NCBI GenBank assembly: GCA_015680685.1
Contig: MNCI01035176.1
Location: 250,759 to 314,758 of the forward strand
Direction of reading: 5' to 3'
DNA length: 64,000 nt
Source: Gnetum montanum
Lineage: Eukaryota > Streptophyta > Gnetopsida > Gnetales > Gnetaceae
The notes below the pieces were generated by a model. The model saw only the letters and a program-made list of their open reading frames with translations. It did no database searches and had not been told where the DNA came from. Shown one piece after another: positions 22,290-34,149 of the stretch. A program made the position numbers and the translations under genes. How positions within the stretch are numbered: the stretch's first letter is position 1; every line of letters starts with the position of its first letter.

Positions 22290-23362
22290 GTGTCCCAAAA
22301 TAATGCCTTCCTAAGCCATCAAATGGCTCTTCTACCAGTTGAGCCAAAGGTTGGTCTCCACACACCTTTTTAGCGATCTAAGTCTTACTCAAATATAGCA
22401 CCATAGGTGAAGAAGTCATCCATGAAGACTTCCATTCCACTACTAATCTGTTGTTGAAAGATACTCAAGATAAGACATTGGAATGTTACAAGGGAATTTC
22501 ACAGGCCAAAGGGCATCTTTCTAAATGCAAAGTCCCCTATGGGCTTGTGAATGTGGTTTTGGCCTAATCTTTAAATGCAATTTGGATTTGGTTATAGCCA
22601 CTATATCCATCCAGAAAGCTATAGTAGTAATGCCTGGAGATGGTGTCCAACACCTAGTTCACAAATGGAAATGAAAAATGATCTTTGTAGGCTACCATGT
22701 TCAATAGCCTTACAAGTGGCCTAACCCACTCACTGTCTACAATGGGATAGATGAACCCTACCTTGAGGAGTTGTTCAATCTCCTCTTTGACAATCTTCTT
22801 CAATTTAGGGTTCAACTATTGTTGCAACTGCCTCTTTGGCTTCATGGAAGGATTTATATAGATGTGATGCTAGCATATCTATGGATCAATTCTAGTTAGT
22901 TCATGATATGACTAGGCAAAGGCTATTGGCCATTTCTTAACCACCTTCAATAGATTCTCTTTTATTCAAGAGAAAGTTTGACATTGATTATCATTGGCTT
23001 CCCATTGTTCTAAAATTCATATTCCATGCTAGCAAGTAGAGTTTTCAACTCTAAGGCTCTTATTTTAAACATTCAGAGATTTCCAACTCTTTCCAATTGG
23101 TGTTATTAGGTTCATCATTAGCGAGTTGGCAATGAACTTGCTCCAATTCATCCATTCCTTCAACATAGGCACTCATTAGGCTCCCAGTTAGTTCCATGCA
23201 AATTTTTGAACTACTATTAGGATCAACTATCAACCACCAAGTGTCATCTTGTTTTGTAACCATTGCATACAAGCACCTTTGAATTTTAGATACATCTACA
23301 TACTGCATGCATGCTGTGATAATGTACTTTTTATGGATAATAGTTTCTGCACAAAATTGCAC
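22290..23362 (-). pseudogene. Athila-like reverse transcriptase, element A (5' part)
   Basis: On the minus strand this frame runs from the protease-RT connector (23060-23362: KCxYAMVTKQDDTWW, YVEGMDELEQVH) into the RT palm. The catalytic block MEVFMDDF is at about 22420-22445, giving the FMDD form of the YxDD motif typical of Athila elements. It is cut at 22289 by the solo LTR, and its continuation is at 20505. Stops are frequent. Homologous to 34650-35790. Confidence 0.8.
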
Positions 23363-23400
23363 CTTGTGTCACTGTATGTAATGCATGGAATACATTTCTT

Positions 23401-23931
23401 CTATATCTTCCTAAATTCATTTTCCTTGGAAATTTCCAAGAAGAGGTCTCTAATTCCCAACTGTGCATCAATGGTGCTCAACCAAGCCCTTCCCATGACA
23501 ATTAGAAAGTTCCCCTTGCAATTATCAACACGGATCACTAAGAATTCAACAAGATAGAACCACCCACAAATGGGTGTCACAATATCCTTCACCAATCCTA
23601 AGGAAATAGTGATGGACTGATCTACCAACTCAAGATGAATGTTGTTCTTCTTGAGTGGAGGCAAGTTCCAAGACTTGTACATCTCATGGGAAATTAGATT
23701 TACACCAGAACTCAAATCTATAAGACCCTTGCAAGGCTCATTCCCATTGATTTGTAGATACATAAAGGAACTTCCAGGATTATATCTTTTCCTAGGAAGG
23801 TGGCTAGCCTTTATCCAATCAATTACAGCATTGGTCAACATGACTGTATGCACTTCAAGAGGCATTTGATTTGAAGGGAACTCAAATGATGTAGATGTAA
23901 AGGATGAGAGAGAATTAGGACTATTAATCAC
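23401..23931 (-). pseudogene. Athila-like aspartic protease, element A
   Basis: This 176-codon open stretch is the best preserved coding block of element A. It contains CKGLIDLSSGVNLISHEMYK, in the position of the Asp-centred active-site loop (here D-L-S-S instead of D-S-G). It continues with LELVDQSITISLGLVKDIV and an FLIVMGRAWLSTIDAQLGI block matching the conserved (I/V)(L/M)GR-PFL region of Athila proteases. The B2 counterpart is at 34150-34640. It sits between gag and RT as expected for a Ty3/gypsy polyprotein. Confidence 0.75.
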
Positions 23932-24080
23932 ATATTTCTATGAGGGCTTTGTAGGACTGTTAGTTTGGAGGAATGATCTTTTTTTTTGGATTTCTTCTTT
24001 GAACCACCTGACTAAGGAGTAGGCTATAAGTTAACAAACCTAGTGGCATTTTGTTGCTGTGAATGGACTAGAATTTTTTC

Positions 24081-26348
24081 CTACACTGATTGACCAGGTT
24101 GTAATTGAGTTGAGGGCAGAGGGACATATGCAACAGGATGAGGATTGGGCTTTGTAGCATTCAGGAGGGTAGTAGTAATGTTGGAATGAAGCATGACTAG
24201 AAGAGTCACATGGATAAATGGACTACTAAACATAGTACCCATATGAATCATGCTACTAATAAGGGTACCACTGCCTTGGTGGTGGCATCCCCCATGATTT
24301 TGGATGTTATCACTAATGATACTACACATAAGGTTGTGGTGGAGCTCCACTTGGATAGTAGGCTTATTGTTGGTGGAAGTACCTTGGGTTGCCTTGAGGA
24401 TAAGGCAACCTTCTAGGTGCTTTCCTTTTTGTAGTCTAGGATTTAAAGCATACATTCTAAACTTCTATAAGTGTAACATGATGGGACAACATCCCTTAGG
24501 ATGTTTATATTGGCAAATGTTACATCCACCATCAACATTTGATTTGGAATCCATAAACTCCTCTACTACAGTAGCCTTGCCCTTACCCCTTTGCTGGGCA
24601 CATTCAGCTTCCTTCCTTCTCTTGTGATCATGATCACTACTTTGCTCCTCGGATTCCTCTACTATTTTTGGAGTAGTTTGGAACTTTTCATCCAAATAAT
24701 CTCACATTTTATCTACCTTTGTTGAAATTTTGGAAACAAACTTTTGAATCGACAAGATCTTTTGCTACACCACTTCATCAAGTGGTGCATCCTCATTATA
24801 ATAGAACCAGACCTTTTATTTGCAAATTGATGGGTCCTTGTTGTACTCTTCTACATTTTTCCTTTTTCTCAACTCTCCTTCTTCTTTAGCAACCTACTCA
24901 ATAAGCCTTTGGATCTAATGGGCTCTCAGTTCTAAAATTCTTACTTAGGCATAAATACCAAGAGTTCTTTTTGTTTCTATGCAAAGCACATCTATGATAT
25001 GGTGGAGCTACTTCCTTTGAGAATAACCATGGCCAAGACATCAGTGCAAAAGAGAATAGTACCTTCCCATCATTGCATCCAAGGGTTCATGTGTTCCTTA
25101 TTTTCAACCTTGGATCTGCTTTCTTAGATTGGACACTCAGGAGTACATTTGATACTTGTCATTGAAGAGCTTAAACATCGTACTTCCTCAACAAATTAAT
25201 TCTAGCTCTAAGGAGCAGTACCAACTTTCAACTTATGTTATGAGTATCATTGGAAACAACTTTAATTTTTTTCATTCCTTTTCGATGCTTTGTAAGCCAC
25301 AAGCATAGTGAAAGGCTTGAATATGGTTCTATGAATCTAAGTTATATCCCACATCCAATCACTTAATTCTACTATCTTTCACATGCCTTGTTGGGATTCT
25401 CACAGCCTCTGCAATGTTCAACATATTTCAAGTTTCAAGCAAAGGCTCATCATAGTCATAGCCTCTCTGATGTCCATGATGCCCTCTACTACACCTTCTT
25501 TCTTGGTGGCAAGACTCCCTTAAATTCCCATGCAATTGGTCTTTACTACTTCGAAAGGCCCTACGATCATCTCCATCTCATCGATCACCTCCATCACAGT
25601 CACATCCTCTCTAGCTTCTGTCAAAGCTAAAGAAGGAAGAATAGGATGTCAAAGTTGAAGAAGAGGGAGGAGAGCTAGCACCAGCATGGTGCCTACTATC
25701 CCCTCTTCTTTAGTCATGGCCATGATCATCATGTCTATCATCATCTTGATGCTCATCTCCATTCCTACCATGACTCCCACCGTTGGATCCCCCATGATCA
25801 TGGGACCCATTCTTGCTAGAACCGGGATTGTTTATAGTGGACTATAAATTTTGGTTTAGGTCCCCTTCATCAAAACCAAGAGGAGAAGAGTCATTAAATT
25901 GAAAATTCCCAAAGAAAGGATCCTCTCCATCTTTCTAGCCCAATAAGAATAAGGGGTTATTAAATCGTTTTCCCTTCAATGCTTCATAGTGCATCTCCTA
26001 TTGTCAATCTTTCTTATGTTGTGCTTCAATAGGATAGTAGTCCTAATAGTCATGGTCCTGCATAATGTATCTAGCATTAAGCCCTTGGATGCCCAACCTC
26101 ATAATATTTTGAAACAACATCATAAGAACTGATCGATTGGGCAGAAACACAATGTTTCCCTTCATGTCCCTCCACCGTAGTTGTTCATCCTAATGCAAGA
26201 TGAAGGTGAAGTCTAAAACATACTTATCAAGATGAGTATATACCTCTCTGCATCGTTGGGGCACTAGTGGATTAATCCCTCCATGCCTTTGTTAATTGGA
26301 TGTATGCTCGAATGGCAATTGAGATTCAGCCCTATGAGAAGAAGACAT
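24081..26348 (-). pseudogene. Athila-like gag, element A
   Basis: Translation starts at 26348 with MSSSHR, matching MSSSHRHDES in B2 (31716). The middle is rich in His, Asp and Ser (about 25600-25800), and a capsid-like core lies at about 24900-25400. Near 24500 is a zinc-knuckle-like GGCNICQYKHPKGCCPI (Cys-X2-Cys-X3-His-X3-Cys or X4-Cys), with AECAQQRGKGKATVVEE just before it. The C-terminal part ends before the protease block at 23931. There are many stops and shifts, so this is a dead copy of the structural protein. Confidence 0.7.
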
Positions 26349-26479
26349 TTTAGCTTACCAAGAAAAATGATGCATTGGTAATATAGTTTGTTAGTTGAAT
26401 GATTTAGCTTTGACAAGTTCATTGCAATGTCTTTAAATAATTTTACTAAGTCCTAGATAGTGCACGTAGCTAACTAAAG

Positions 26480-26497
26480 TCCCCATCAATTGCATCA
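26480..26497 (-). other. Primer binding site, element A (tRNA-Asp type)
   Basis: The minus strand one base inside the LTR reads TGATGCAATTGATGGGGA, matching 12 of 18 positions of TGGCGCCGTTGCCGGGGA, the tRNA-Asp site known for many Athila/Tat elements. Three of its six differences are C-to-T or G-to-A changes; the other three are not. The B2 site at 31559 supports this reading. Confidence 0.6.
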
Positions 26498-26498
26498 A

Positions 26499-27367
26499 TG
26501 ACAAGCAATGAGTATATCCTACATCCAACCATATGAATCACTAGCATTCACTTAGCGATCCAATTGACTTCTATAGACTTTAGCTCTCTAAGTGCACTAG
26601 GTCTAGGAGGGAATCTACAAATCATGATCACTATCCTCTCAGTTCCACTTTTGAGATGCAAATGTATGGTTAAGTGTAACTGAGATATCTAATTTTTATC
26701 ATTTTATCTTTTCCCATTTTAATCACCTAAGTGTTGAAAACAAAGTAAATTTTAATATTTAATTAATCTAATAACTAACTAATACTTAAATAATCCTAAC
26801 ATAAGCATCCATTCTCACTTTTCATACACATCTTGAACACATTACAATGCTACTAGGTTACCAAGCATTAGGTGCTATTGGGATTACCTAGCATTAACAT
26901 ATGCTCGAAGCAGTCATACTTATGTTCACTATTTAATCAATAGTAATCACTTAATTATAATTCATTAAAGTAAATTGCATGAATAATAAATGAATAAGGA
27001 AACATTAATCTATTCCAAGTACTACAAGGTTTGATTAGAAAATCTCGTCTTTATTGTCATTCACACAAAGGTGCTTAGGTACATCAATACTCAAATAAAG
27101 ATTTGTACACTTCTTTTACTCCTACTGTGAGCACTTAGAAAATATTTAAAATTTCAAGAGGAAAACCTATAATAAATTTACTACAACTAACTAAAAGATT
27201 ACCATAAATGTGATAGGTAGGTGTACATTTATAGGCAAAAATAGGATGCCATGTCAACGAGTACATATCAATGTAGCAAACCCTATGTTGATGGGATCAC
27301 ATCAATCTTGTCAACGAGATCATGTTAACGACATCCTATTGATGCAGCCCAATGACATGATTCATCA
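26499..27367 (-). mobile_element. 5' LTR of Athila-like element A
   Basis: Begins TGACAAGCAATGAG and ends GATTCATCA, co-linear with 14830-15684. It is followed by CCTAT, the right target-site duplication. The length (869 bp) is close to its partner (855 bp). The PBS and gag start lie immediately to its left, as expected for a minus-strand element. Confidence 0.85.
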
Positions 27368-28045
27368 CCTATCCATGTTAATGTGAAGTAAGCCTAAAAA
27401 TGAGTTAGAATAGTATGTAGCAATCATATATGCTCTATATGAAAAAGAGTTTGCTCACAGAAACAATGCATTGTAGAAGTTACACATAGCAAACTCAAAA
27501 CTAGAAGTTGTTAAGACCAAGTACCAAGGCCAAAAAGATGTGGCAACAAACCTAGCTAGGAGAATGTCTGATTATCAGGAGTTATAGAAGATGGCTAGGA
27601 TGTTCAAGGAAGAAAGGTAATAGTTCGTAGCATGGTATGTCAAAGCAAATCAAATGTTTCTGCAACTACCATGCATATGGAATGTACTAGCACTTTCACA
27701 CATTGCACAATAGACATGGATGGTACATGACCCTAAGATAAAGGAGAAGAAAATTTAGGCACGACTCAATAGATATCAATTCAAAAAGCCTGATGATAAG
27801 GGAAAGCAAACAATGGAAGAGCCACCACCATCAAGCACATAAGCTACATTGAGCTCCTTCAATTCTTGTTTTGTTTTGATTTTTCATACACTTGCATCAA
27901 ATCTTGTAAACACCACTGTAGCATTTCAAGCCATGTAAATAAGTAGTCAATCATGTCATGTCAAATCTACCTTCCAATTTTGTATGGAACTCTATCTTCA
28001 TTTTATTTTAACTTGAGGATGAGTTTATAGTTAATTGTGGAGATA
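27368..28045 (+). pseudogene. Env-position ORF of element B1, right part, with 3' UTR
   Basis: This resumes the B1 sequence broken at 14829. Coding-like frames (with stops) run to about 27840 and end in a MEEPPPSST-like segment. An AT-rich trailer of about 200 bp follows, and a purine-rich GTGGAGATA immediately before the 3' LTR, matching GTGGGGATA before the B2 3' LTR. Protein function is not recognised. Confidence 0.5.
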
Positions 28046-28926
28046 TGATAAAGTTAAATTTTGAGTCAAAATGACATTGTAGCAATGACATCATATCAAC
28101 AATGTTAATACTCTTGATACATCATCATTGATATGATGTCTCGAGATGTGTGCACCCCTATAAATATGACACTTGGGCACACAATCTACATAGCTTTCAT
28201 TCCCATAGTAATAGAACTCTTGTACTTTAGTTTCTTAACTTAGACTTAGTGATATTGAATGCCCATAGTGTGATGCATCATAGTTGAATGGAATCTTTGT
28301 TCAAGTAAGGTATACTATGACATAAGTTGTGAACAGAAATAAAGATCAAAACTATTTCCCATCATTGCAACATTTCCTTAGTTTCTTTATGTTTACTTAG
28401 CATAACGTTTACTATTTTCTTAGCTTAACATTTACATTTCGCAACTACTTTATTTTTGCTTGCTAATAGTAAGTGGAATGGATATGACTGATTTTGAATG
28501 TTAAGTGTGGTCATTTGGTAATCCTAGTAGTATTATTGCTTATTTCACCCAATAGAAAAATACTTGGTAATCCCAGTAGTGATTACTTGAGTCCAAGACA
28601 TGTGCGGTAAATAATGAATGGTTATCCATCGTCTTAGGCTAGAATAGATTTACTTACTTCCAATTATTTAAACTTAGCATTTACTTTCACCTTCATTATG
28701 TTTATGCTTAGAGTTATTTGGGCCACACAACATCAATTACCATATGCCTCACAGTGAGCTAAACCATACACTTATACTTCACTAGGTCCACGTGAGAAAA
28801 CAACAATCACGAGCTTAGCTTAATTACTAAGCATAATAACATTTTCCATCCACAAATTATAATTGGGTCATGTGTGAACACTTGTGACTTGTATGGTTGG
28901 GTGTTGGATTTCTCCACTACTCATCA
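28046..28926 (+). mobile_element. 3' LTR of Athila-like element B1
   Basis: Begins TGATAAAG after a polypurine tract and ends CTACTCATCA. It is co-linear with but clearly diverged from the other Athila-like LTRs, and has a CTATAAATATGAC box (about 28160). It cuts a Ty1/copia gag at its right edge. The 5' LTR of B1 is not in the window. Confidence 0.8.
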
Positions 28927-29393
28927 ACAACCCTCAAATATTCTTCAAACTTGATACCCAACTCACATATTTGAGCAAAATGGCCAATCATCTTGGCTAA
29001 ATAGGTTTGCAAGGATGTCCCCTCTTTCATATTAATCTTGAAAACTCTACTAATATTATAATATTTATTCATTCTAGTTGGCTTATCATACCTTTCATTC
29101 AAAGTTTTCTAGAGTTCATGTACCTAGAAGATTCCTTTGTTTGTATGCAATATGCCACTACTAAGATATGGGTGTATGGTTATGAGAGCCAATGTGCTAA
29201 GCTTATTTCATATTGCATGAGAATATTTCTTCTACTAGTCAACATTTGACATACTATATTCAGCCTTAGCATTATTCTTATACTTCAGATTAATATAGTA
29301 GTCCTTAAAGAAAAGAACATCCTTCATCAGGATCTTCCAATTCTCCCATTTCATAATTCCAACTAATTTGTCCATCATTGATAAGCGCTCCAT
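28927..29393 (-). pseudogene. Ty1/copia gag fragment
   Basis: Read from the ATG at 29393, the frame gives MERLSMMDKLVG, then MKWENWKILMKDVLF, which resembles the N-terminus of copia gag (UBN2-type). After a few stops it continues with LNERYDKPTRMNKYYNISRV and LQTYLAKMIGHFAQICELGI. It ends where the LTR of B1 begins, so the rest of the element was displaced or lost. A matching PBS and LTR lie to the right. Confidence 0.7.
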
Positions 29394-29564
29394 TTCTAAG
29401 AGCTAAAAACATGATTTACATAAAATCACAAAAAGTATATGAATGTAATACAAACCCTACTTACTTCATTTCACTACACCTACTTGGGTTCACCAATGCG
29501 CATAATACTATTACGTAGCAACCCTTACTCACAAAATCCTAGCACTTTAATTCACAACAGAAAA

Positions 29565-29576
29565 GCTCTAATACTA
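29565..29576 (-). other. Copia primer binding site (initiator Met tRNA type)
   Basis: The minus strand reads TAGTATTAGAGC, two transitions away from TGGTATCAGAGC, the usual plant copia site. It lies two bases from the LTR end. Confidence 0.7.
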
Positions 29577-29578
29577 CT

Positions 29579-30051
29579 TGTTATGAAATATAGTGCAGAA
29601 ACACAAGAAAACTCCCAAATTGAATAGTAATACCACACAAAAGAATTTTGAGAACAATAATGAAACACTTAAGGAATAAAATTCAAAAAAAATCAAATAT
29701 TTTTGTTTTTTAGCATAGTGTACATACAACAAGCAAACAATACAATGATTTACATAGAAACCCTATGCAAGAAAAAACCATGGAAGAGGAAGCAAAGCTC
29801 TCTATTTCTTCAAGGAACAAAAAAATTAATAATTAAAACCAACCTCCTAAGGACCTTATATAGGTTTAGATTTTCAAGCTAACTCACAATTATTCCTGAT
29901 ACCTTACTCTTTTTTTATTCACCTATAATTAACTATTTTAAAGAAGTTTACATAACTTCCCTCTAGAATACTCCTTTTGCTTTATATATATATATATAAG
30001 GATCAACATCAAAATATAACATTATAACAAATTTGGCTTCACACATCAACA
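29579..30051 (-). mobile_element. Ty1/copia LTR
   Basis: On the minus strand it starts TGTTGATGTGTGAAGCC and ends ...CATAACA next to the PBS, with a TA-rich TATA region (29978-29998). It is 473 bp long, usual for copia LTRs. A purine-rich CTTAAGTGGAAGAG lies directly upstream on the minus strand and looks like a polypurine tract. Confidence 0.7.
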
Positions 30052-30130
30052 CTCTTCCACTTAAGATAAAATTGGCTTCACACATCAATAATGTTTTCAA
30101 AATTAATGTACAAATACATGAAAAGATCAA

Positions 30131-30686
30131 GAGAATGGTATAAGTACTAAGATAATAGAGAAGTTGTGGTATGATGTAAAAAGAAATTCAAAAATGCTAG
30201 CATAGCATACCTACAAAAGGAAAAATTATGCATCATTTATAGCATCGCATTCTTTTTGAAACTATATAGTATTCATGTCATATATTTACTAAACGCTGGA
30301 GTGCTATGGATGAAATACTATTTAGCATTACCAATAGGATCTCTCTAAAACATTATGGATATAATATTGTTTAGTGTTACCAAGAGGCTCTTACTAGAGT
30401 GTTATGGATGAAATATTATATAGCGTTAGTAATCTATGACTAGTTGGCCTCTCAACCAACAATAAGAGAATGGTATAAGTACTAGGATAATAGTAACGTT
30501 GTGCTAGAACATAAAGGAAATTACAAAAAGCTAGAATGCAATACCTACAAGAAAGGTAAAATCATGATCATTGGTAGCATCGCATTCCTTTTAAAACTAT
30601 ATAATATTCATGTCATATCTTTACTAAACTCTCCTTGGAGAGCTATGGATGAAATACTATTTAGCATTACCAATAGGGTATCTCTG
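30131..30686. repeat. 335-bp duplication with embedded 49-bp units
   Basis: The block starting GAGAATGGTATAAGTACTA at 30131 recurs at 30466 (period 335). Within each copy a 49-bp unit containing TATGGATGAAATACTATTTAGC repeats (30305, 30354, 30403). The second copy is interrupted at 30686 by the B2 element and resumes at 57086. Nature of the host sequence unknown. Confidence 0.85.
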
Positions 30687-31557
30687 TGATGAGTCGTTTG
30701 ATTAGCCACGTCGATGGGATGTCATCAACATGATCCTATCAACATAAGGTTTGACCAGTTGACACATACCCATCGACAAGGCTCCCTTTTTTCCCTACAA
30801 ATACATGCTCACTAGCCACATTTAGGCAATAAGTCTCATAGTTGTAGCGAAGCTCTTACAATTTTGTCATTCATGAGTTAGAATATTTTTCTAAGTGTCC
30901 ACAGTAGGATTCAAAGAGTGTATGGTTCTTTATTCAAGAACTATTGTACCTAAGCACTACAATGTGGGTAGAAATAAAGACGAGCTTTCTAATAAACCTT
31001 ACAGCACTTTGAAATAGATTATTTATTTCCTTTATGCATTTAATATTTTAAGAAATTTCCTTTAATTTTTTAAGCAATTAATTAAGCTAAAATAAGCTAA
31101 ATTAAATAGCAATTAATTAAGCACATAAGTATGATCACTTCGAGCATATGCTTGATGCTTGGTAATCCTAGTAACACTTAATGTTTGGTAACCTAGTAGT
31201 GTTAAATGTGTTTAGGATGTGTACAACAAGTGGGAATGAATGCTTATGTTAAAATTAGTTAAACGTTAGCTAGTTAGATTAAATTAGTAATTAAATACTT
31301 TTCATTCTTTATTCTCTATTCTTAGACAACTTAGAACATAAAACATAAAAATGATAAAAATTATATGCCTCAGTTGCACTTAACCATACCTTTGCATTTC
31401 ACAAGTGTAATTAGGAAGACAACAATTATAATAGTTAGTTTCACTTCTTAGAGACCAGTGTACTTAGAAGGCTATAAGTCCATAGAATTCAATTGGATCG
31501 TGCATGAATGCTTAGTGATTCGTATGGTTGGACGTAGAGTCTACTCAGCATTCATCA
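30687..31557 (+). mobile_element. 5' LTR of Athila-like element B2
   Basis: Begins TGATGAGTCGTTTGATTAGC and ends CAGCATTCATCA. It is co-linear with 56142-57085 but with substantial divergence, implying an old insertion. It is preceded by CTCTG (30682-30686); the far side has CTCTA (57086-57090). U3 contains repeated CATCAAC / GTCGATG words. Confidence 0.9.
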
Positions 31558-31558
31558 T

Positions 31559-31576
31559 TGGCTTTGTTACTAGGGA
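31559..31576 (+). other. Primer binding site of B2 (tRNA-Asp type)
   Basis: Reads TGGCTTTGTTACTAGGGA one base after the LTR. It matches the tRNA-Asp site at 12 of 18 positions, and five of the six differences are C-to-T or G-to-A. Confidence 0.7.
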
Positions 31577-31715
31577 CTTGTAGTTTAATATGTGTGTTAT
31601 CTAGGACTTAGTGAATATTATTTAAGATCATTGGAATGAACCCTAAAGTCATAATCATTCAAAAAAAAATTATAATTATAATTAGAGCACATAGAGTTTT
31701 TTCTTTTAATCAAAA

Positions 31716-33560
31716 ATGTCTTCTTCTCACAGGCATGATGAATCAAAACCACTAGTGCCCCAAGAATTCAAGGTTTTCTAGACTCATTCAAATGAGTTTG
31801 TACCTGATTTCACCTTTATCCTACATCAAGATGAACAACTACGGTGGAGAGATATGAAAGGAAAAATTGTGTTACCTCCCAATTGATCTATTCCTAAGAT
31901 GCTAATCCAAACTTTTAAGAGGTTGGGCATCCAAAATCTCCATGATCAATATGTTGTGCAAGATCATGACTATTGGGACTATCGTCCCATGGAAACACAA
32001 CACAAACGAGATTGGCAGCAGGAGAAATGCCATGAAGCTATGAAGGGAAAATGGTTCACTAACCCCTTATTCCTACTAAACCAAAATAACAAGGAGGATC
32101 CTCCCTCTGGGGGTTTTCAACATGAAGATTCTCCACTCCTTGACTCTAGTGAAGGGGGCTTGAACTAGAACTTATAGTCCACTATCAACAATCTAGGTTC
32201 AAGCAAAAGTGGGAGTCAAGGTAGGGGCTCAAGCAAGCATCATAATGATGATAAACCTTATGGTAGTGACCATGAAAAGTGGAGAGAAGGTGGTAAACAC
32301 CATCGTGGTTGCAATCTTCCTCCCTCTTCATCCTCTTCATCTACATCTTCTTCTTCCTCCTCTAAATCTGACCAACACCACAAAGGACAAAACCATGATG
32401 AAAGTGGATGGCAGGACAACAATGATTGTAGGCCCTATCATGAATGAAGGGATAGTAGAATGCATCATAGGCATCATCAAAATCATGATGATGATGATCC
32501 CTTGCTTGCAACTTGAAGCACGTTGAACATCATAGAGGTAGTCAAAATTCCAACCACACATGTGAAAGATAGCAGAATCAAGAGGTTGGATATGAAGAAT
32601 ATCCCTAGATTTGAGGGGGAATATAACTCATATCCACATACCCATCTCTAAACCTTTCATGATGCCTATTCCTTGCAAAACATAGAAAATGACTGGCAAA
32701 AACTTAAGCTATTTCCTAGGACACTCACAAAAGAAGCAGAAAGCTAGTACTGCTCCTTGGAGTCAAAAATAATTCATAGATGGAGTACAATGCTTGAGCT
32801 ATTTAATGAAAAATATCAAATGTACTCTAGAATGTCCAATTTGATAAAGCAAATCCAAGGCTAGCACCAAGAAACACATGAACCCTTGGATGTAGTCATG
32901 GATAAGTATTACTCTCTTTTGCACAAATGTCCTATCTAGGGTTAGTCTCAACAAGAGCAGCTTCATCATATCATAGATGAACTTTGATTAGAAACAAGGA
33001 TAACCCTTGGGGTCTATGCCCAAAAAATACTATAAAAAATAAGTGATCATCAAATTCAAAGGTTGATTGAAGAGATTACAAAAGAAGAAGGTGAATTAAG
33101 AAAATGGGAAAGTGCTAAAGAATATAATCAAGACTCTTCCATCAGAAAGAGGGAGGTCCAATTATATGATAGTGAGGAGGAGGCACCACTTAATGAAGGG
33201 GTGTAGTAAAAAACCTTGCCAATTCAAAAATCTATTTCCAAAGTTTCAACTAGATGGACAAAATGTGAAAATCTTTAGATAAAAAATTTCTAACCACTCT
33301 AAAAATTGTAGAAGAGTCCAAAGAGCAAGGAAATGATCATGATTTCTAGAGAAGAAAGGAAGTTCAACATGCCTATCAAAGGGGTAAGGGCAAAGCCACT
33401 ATAATGGAAGAGATTGTGGAGTTAGAATCAGATGATGATGGTGGGTGTGACATCTACCAATATGAACATCCTAAATGATGTTGCCCTATTGTGTCATACT
33501 TGCAAGAATCTAAGGTGTATGCTTTGAATCCTAGATTGGCAAGAAGGTAAGCACCTAGAA
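31716..33560 (+). pseudogene. Athila-like gag, element B2
   Basis: The start at 31716 gives MSSSHRHDESKPLVPQEF. An N-terminal domain follows (31899-32168: MLIQTFKRLGIQNLHDQYVV), then a Ser/His/Asp-rich low-complexity stretch (32200-32520). The capsid-like core at about 32600-33000 has NIPRFEGEYNSYPHTHL, WQKLKLFPRTLTKEAES and MLELFNEKYQ, matching the retrotransposon gag pattern. A decayed knuckle (CDIYQYEHPK, stop, CC) lies near 33450; element A keeps a better copy (CNICQYKHPKGCC). Many stops occur where one transition would make them. Confidence 0.75.
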
Positions 33561-34149
33561 TATTTTTTTATCCCCAAGGAAATCCAAGGCAATTCCACCA
33601 GCAAAAACAAGCTTAGTATCCAAGTGAAGCTCCACCACAATCATATGAGCAATACCATTAGTGGCAACAACCATAGTTATGGGGAATGCCACTGCCTAGG
33701 TAATTGTACCCTTACAGATAGCCTAATCAATATGGATACTATGTTCAGCAACCCATGTCTTTTCATGACTCTTCCAATCACACCTCATTCCAGCATCACT
33801 ACTACCCTCTAAAGTGTTACAAAACTCATTCTCCAACTCTTAGAGGAGGAATCCCCATATGCTTATCACCCTCCTCATCTTTCAGCACATGTTCCTCCTC
33901 CCTCAATCTAATTACCATCTACTCTATTCATGTAGGGTGAAATTCCCACACAGTTTCAATAACATAACACTACTATGATTGTAAACTTACAACCAATTCC
34001 TCTACCAAGTGGTTCAAAACCCAAATCCTGTAAAAGACCATTATTTTAAACCAATAGCCCCACAAAGCCCTTATCAACTTACCTAGCTAATTGTCTTGTA
34101 TCTCCTTCATTCTCTACATCTATTCCTTTCGAGAACCTTTCAAACTAAA

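Noticed and set aside
22311-22360. tRNA-like sequence on the minus strand (GGCTCAACTGGTAGAAGAGCC resembles an A box and D arm)
   Set aside because: It lies in the pol frame of element A, aligns with the RT coding of B2 at about 35720, and has no matching acceptor stem or T arm.
29978-29998. TA dinucleotide microsatellite
   Set aside because: Short and within the promoter part of the copia LTR; not a separate feature.
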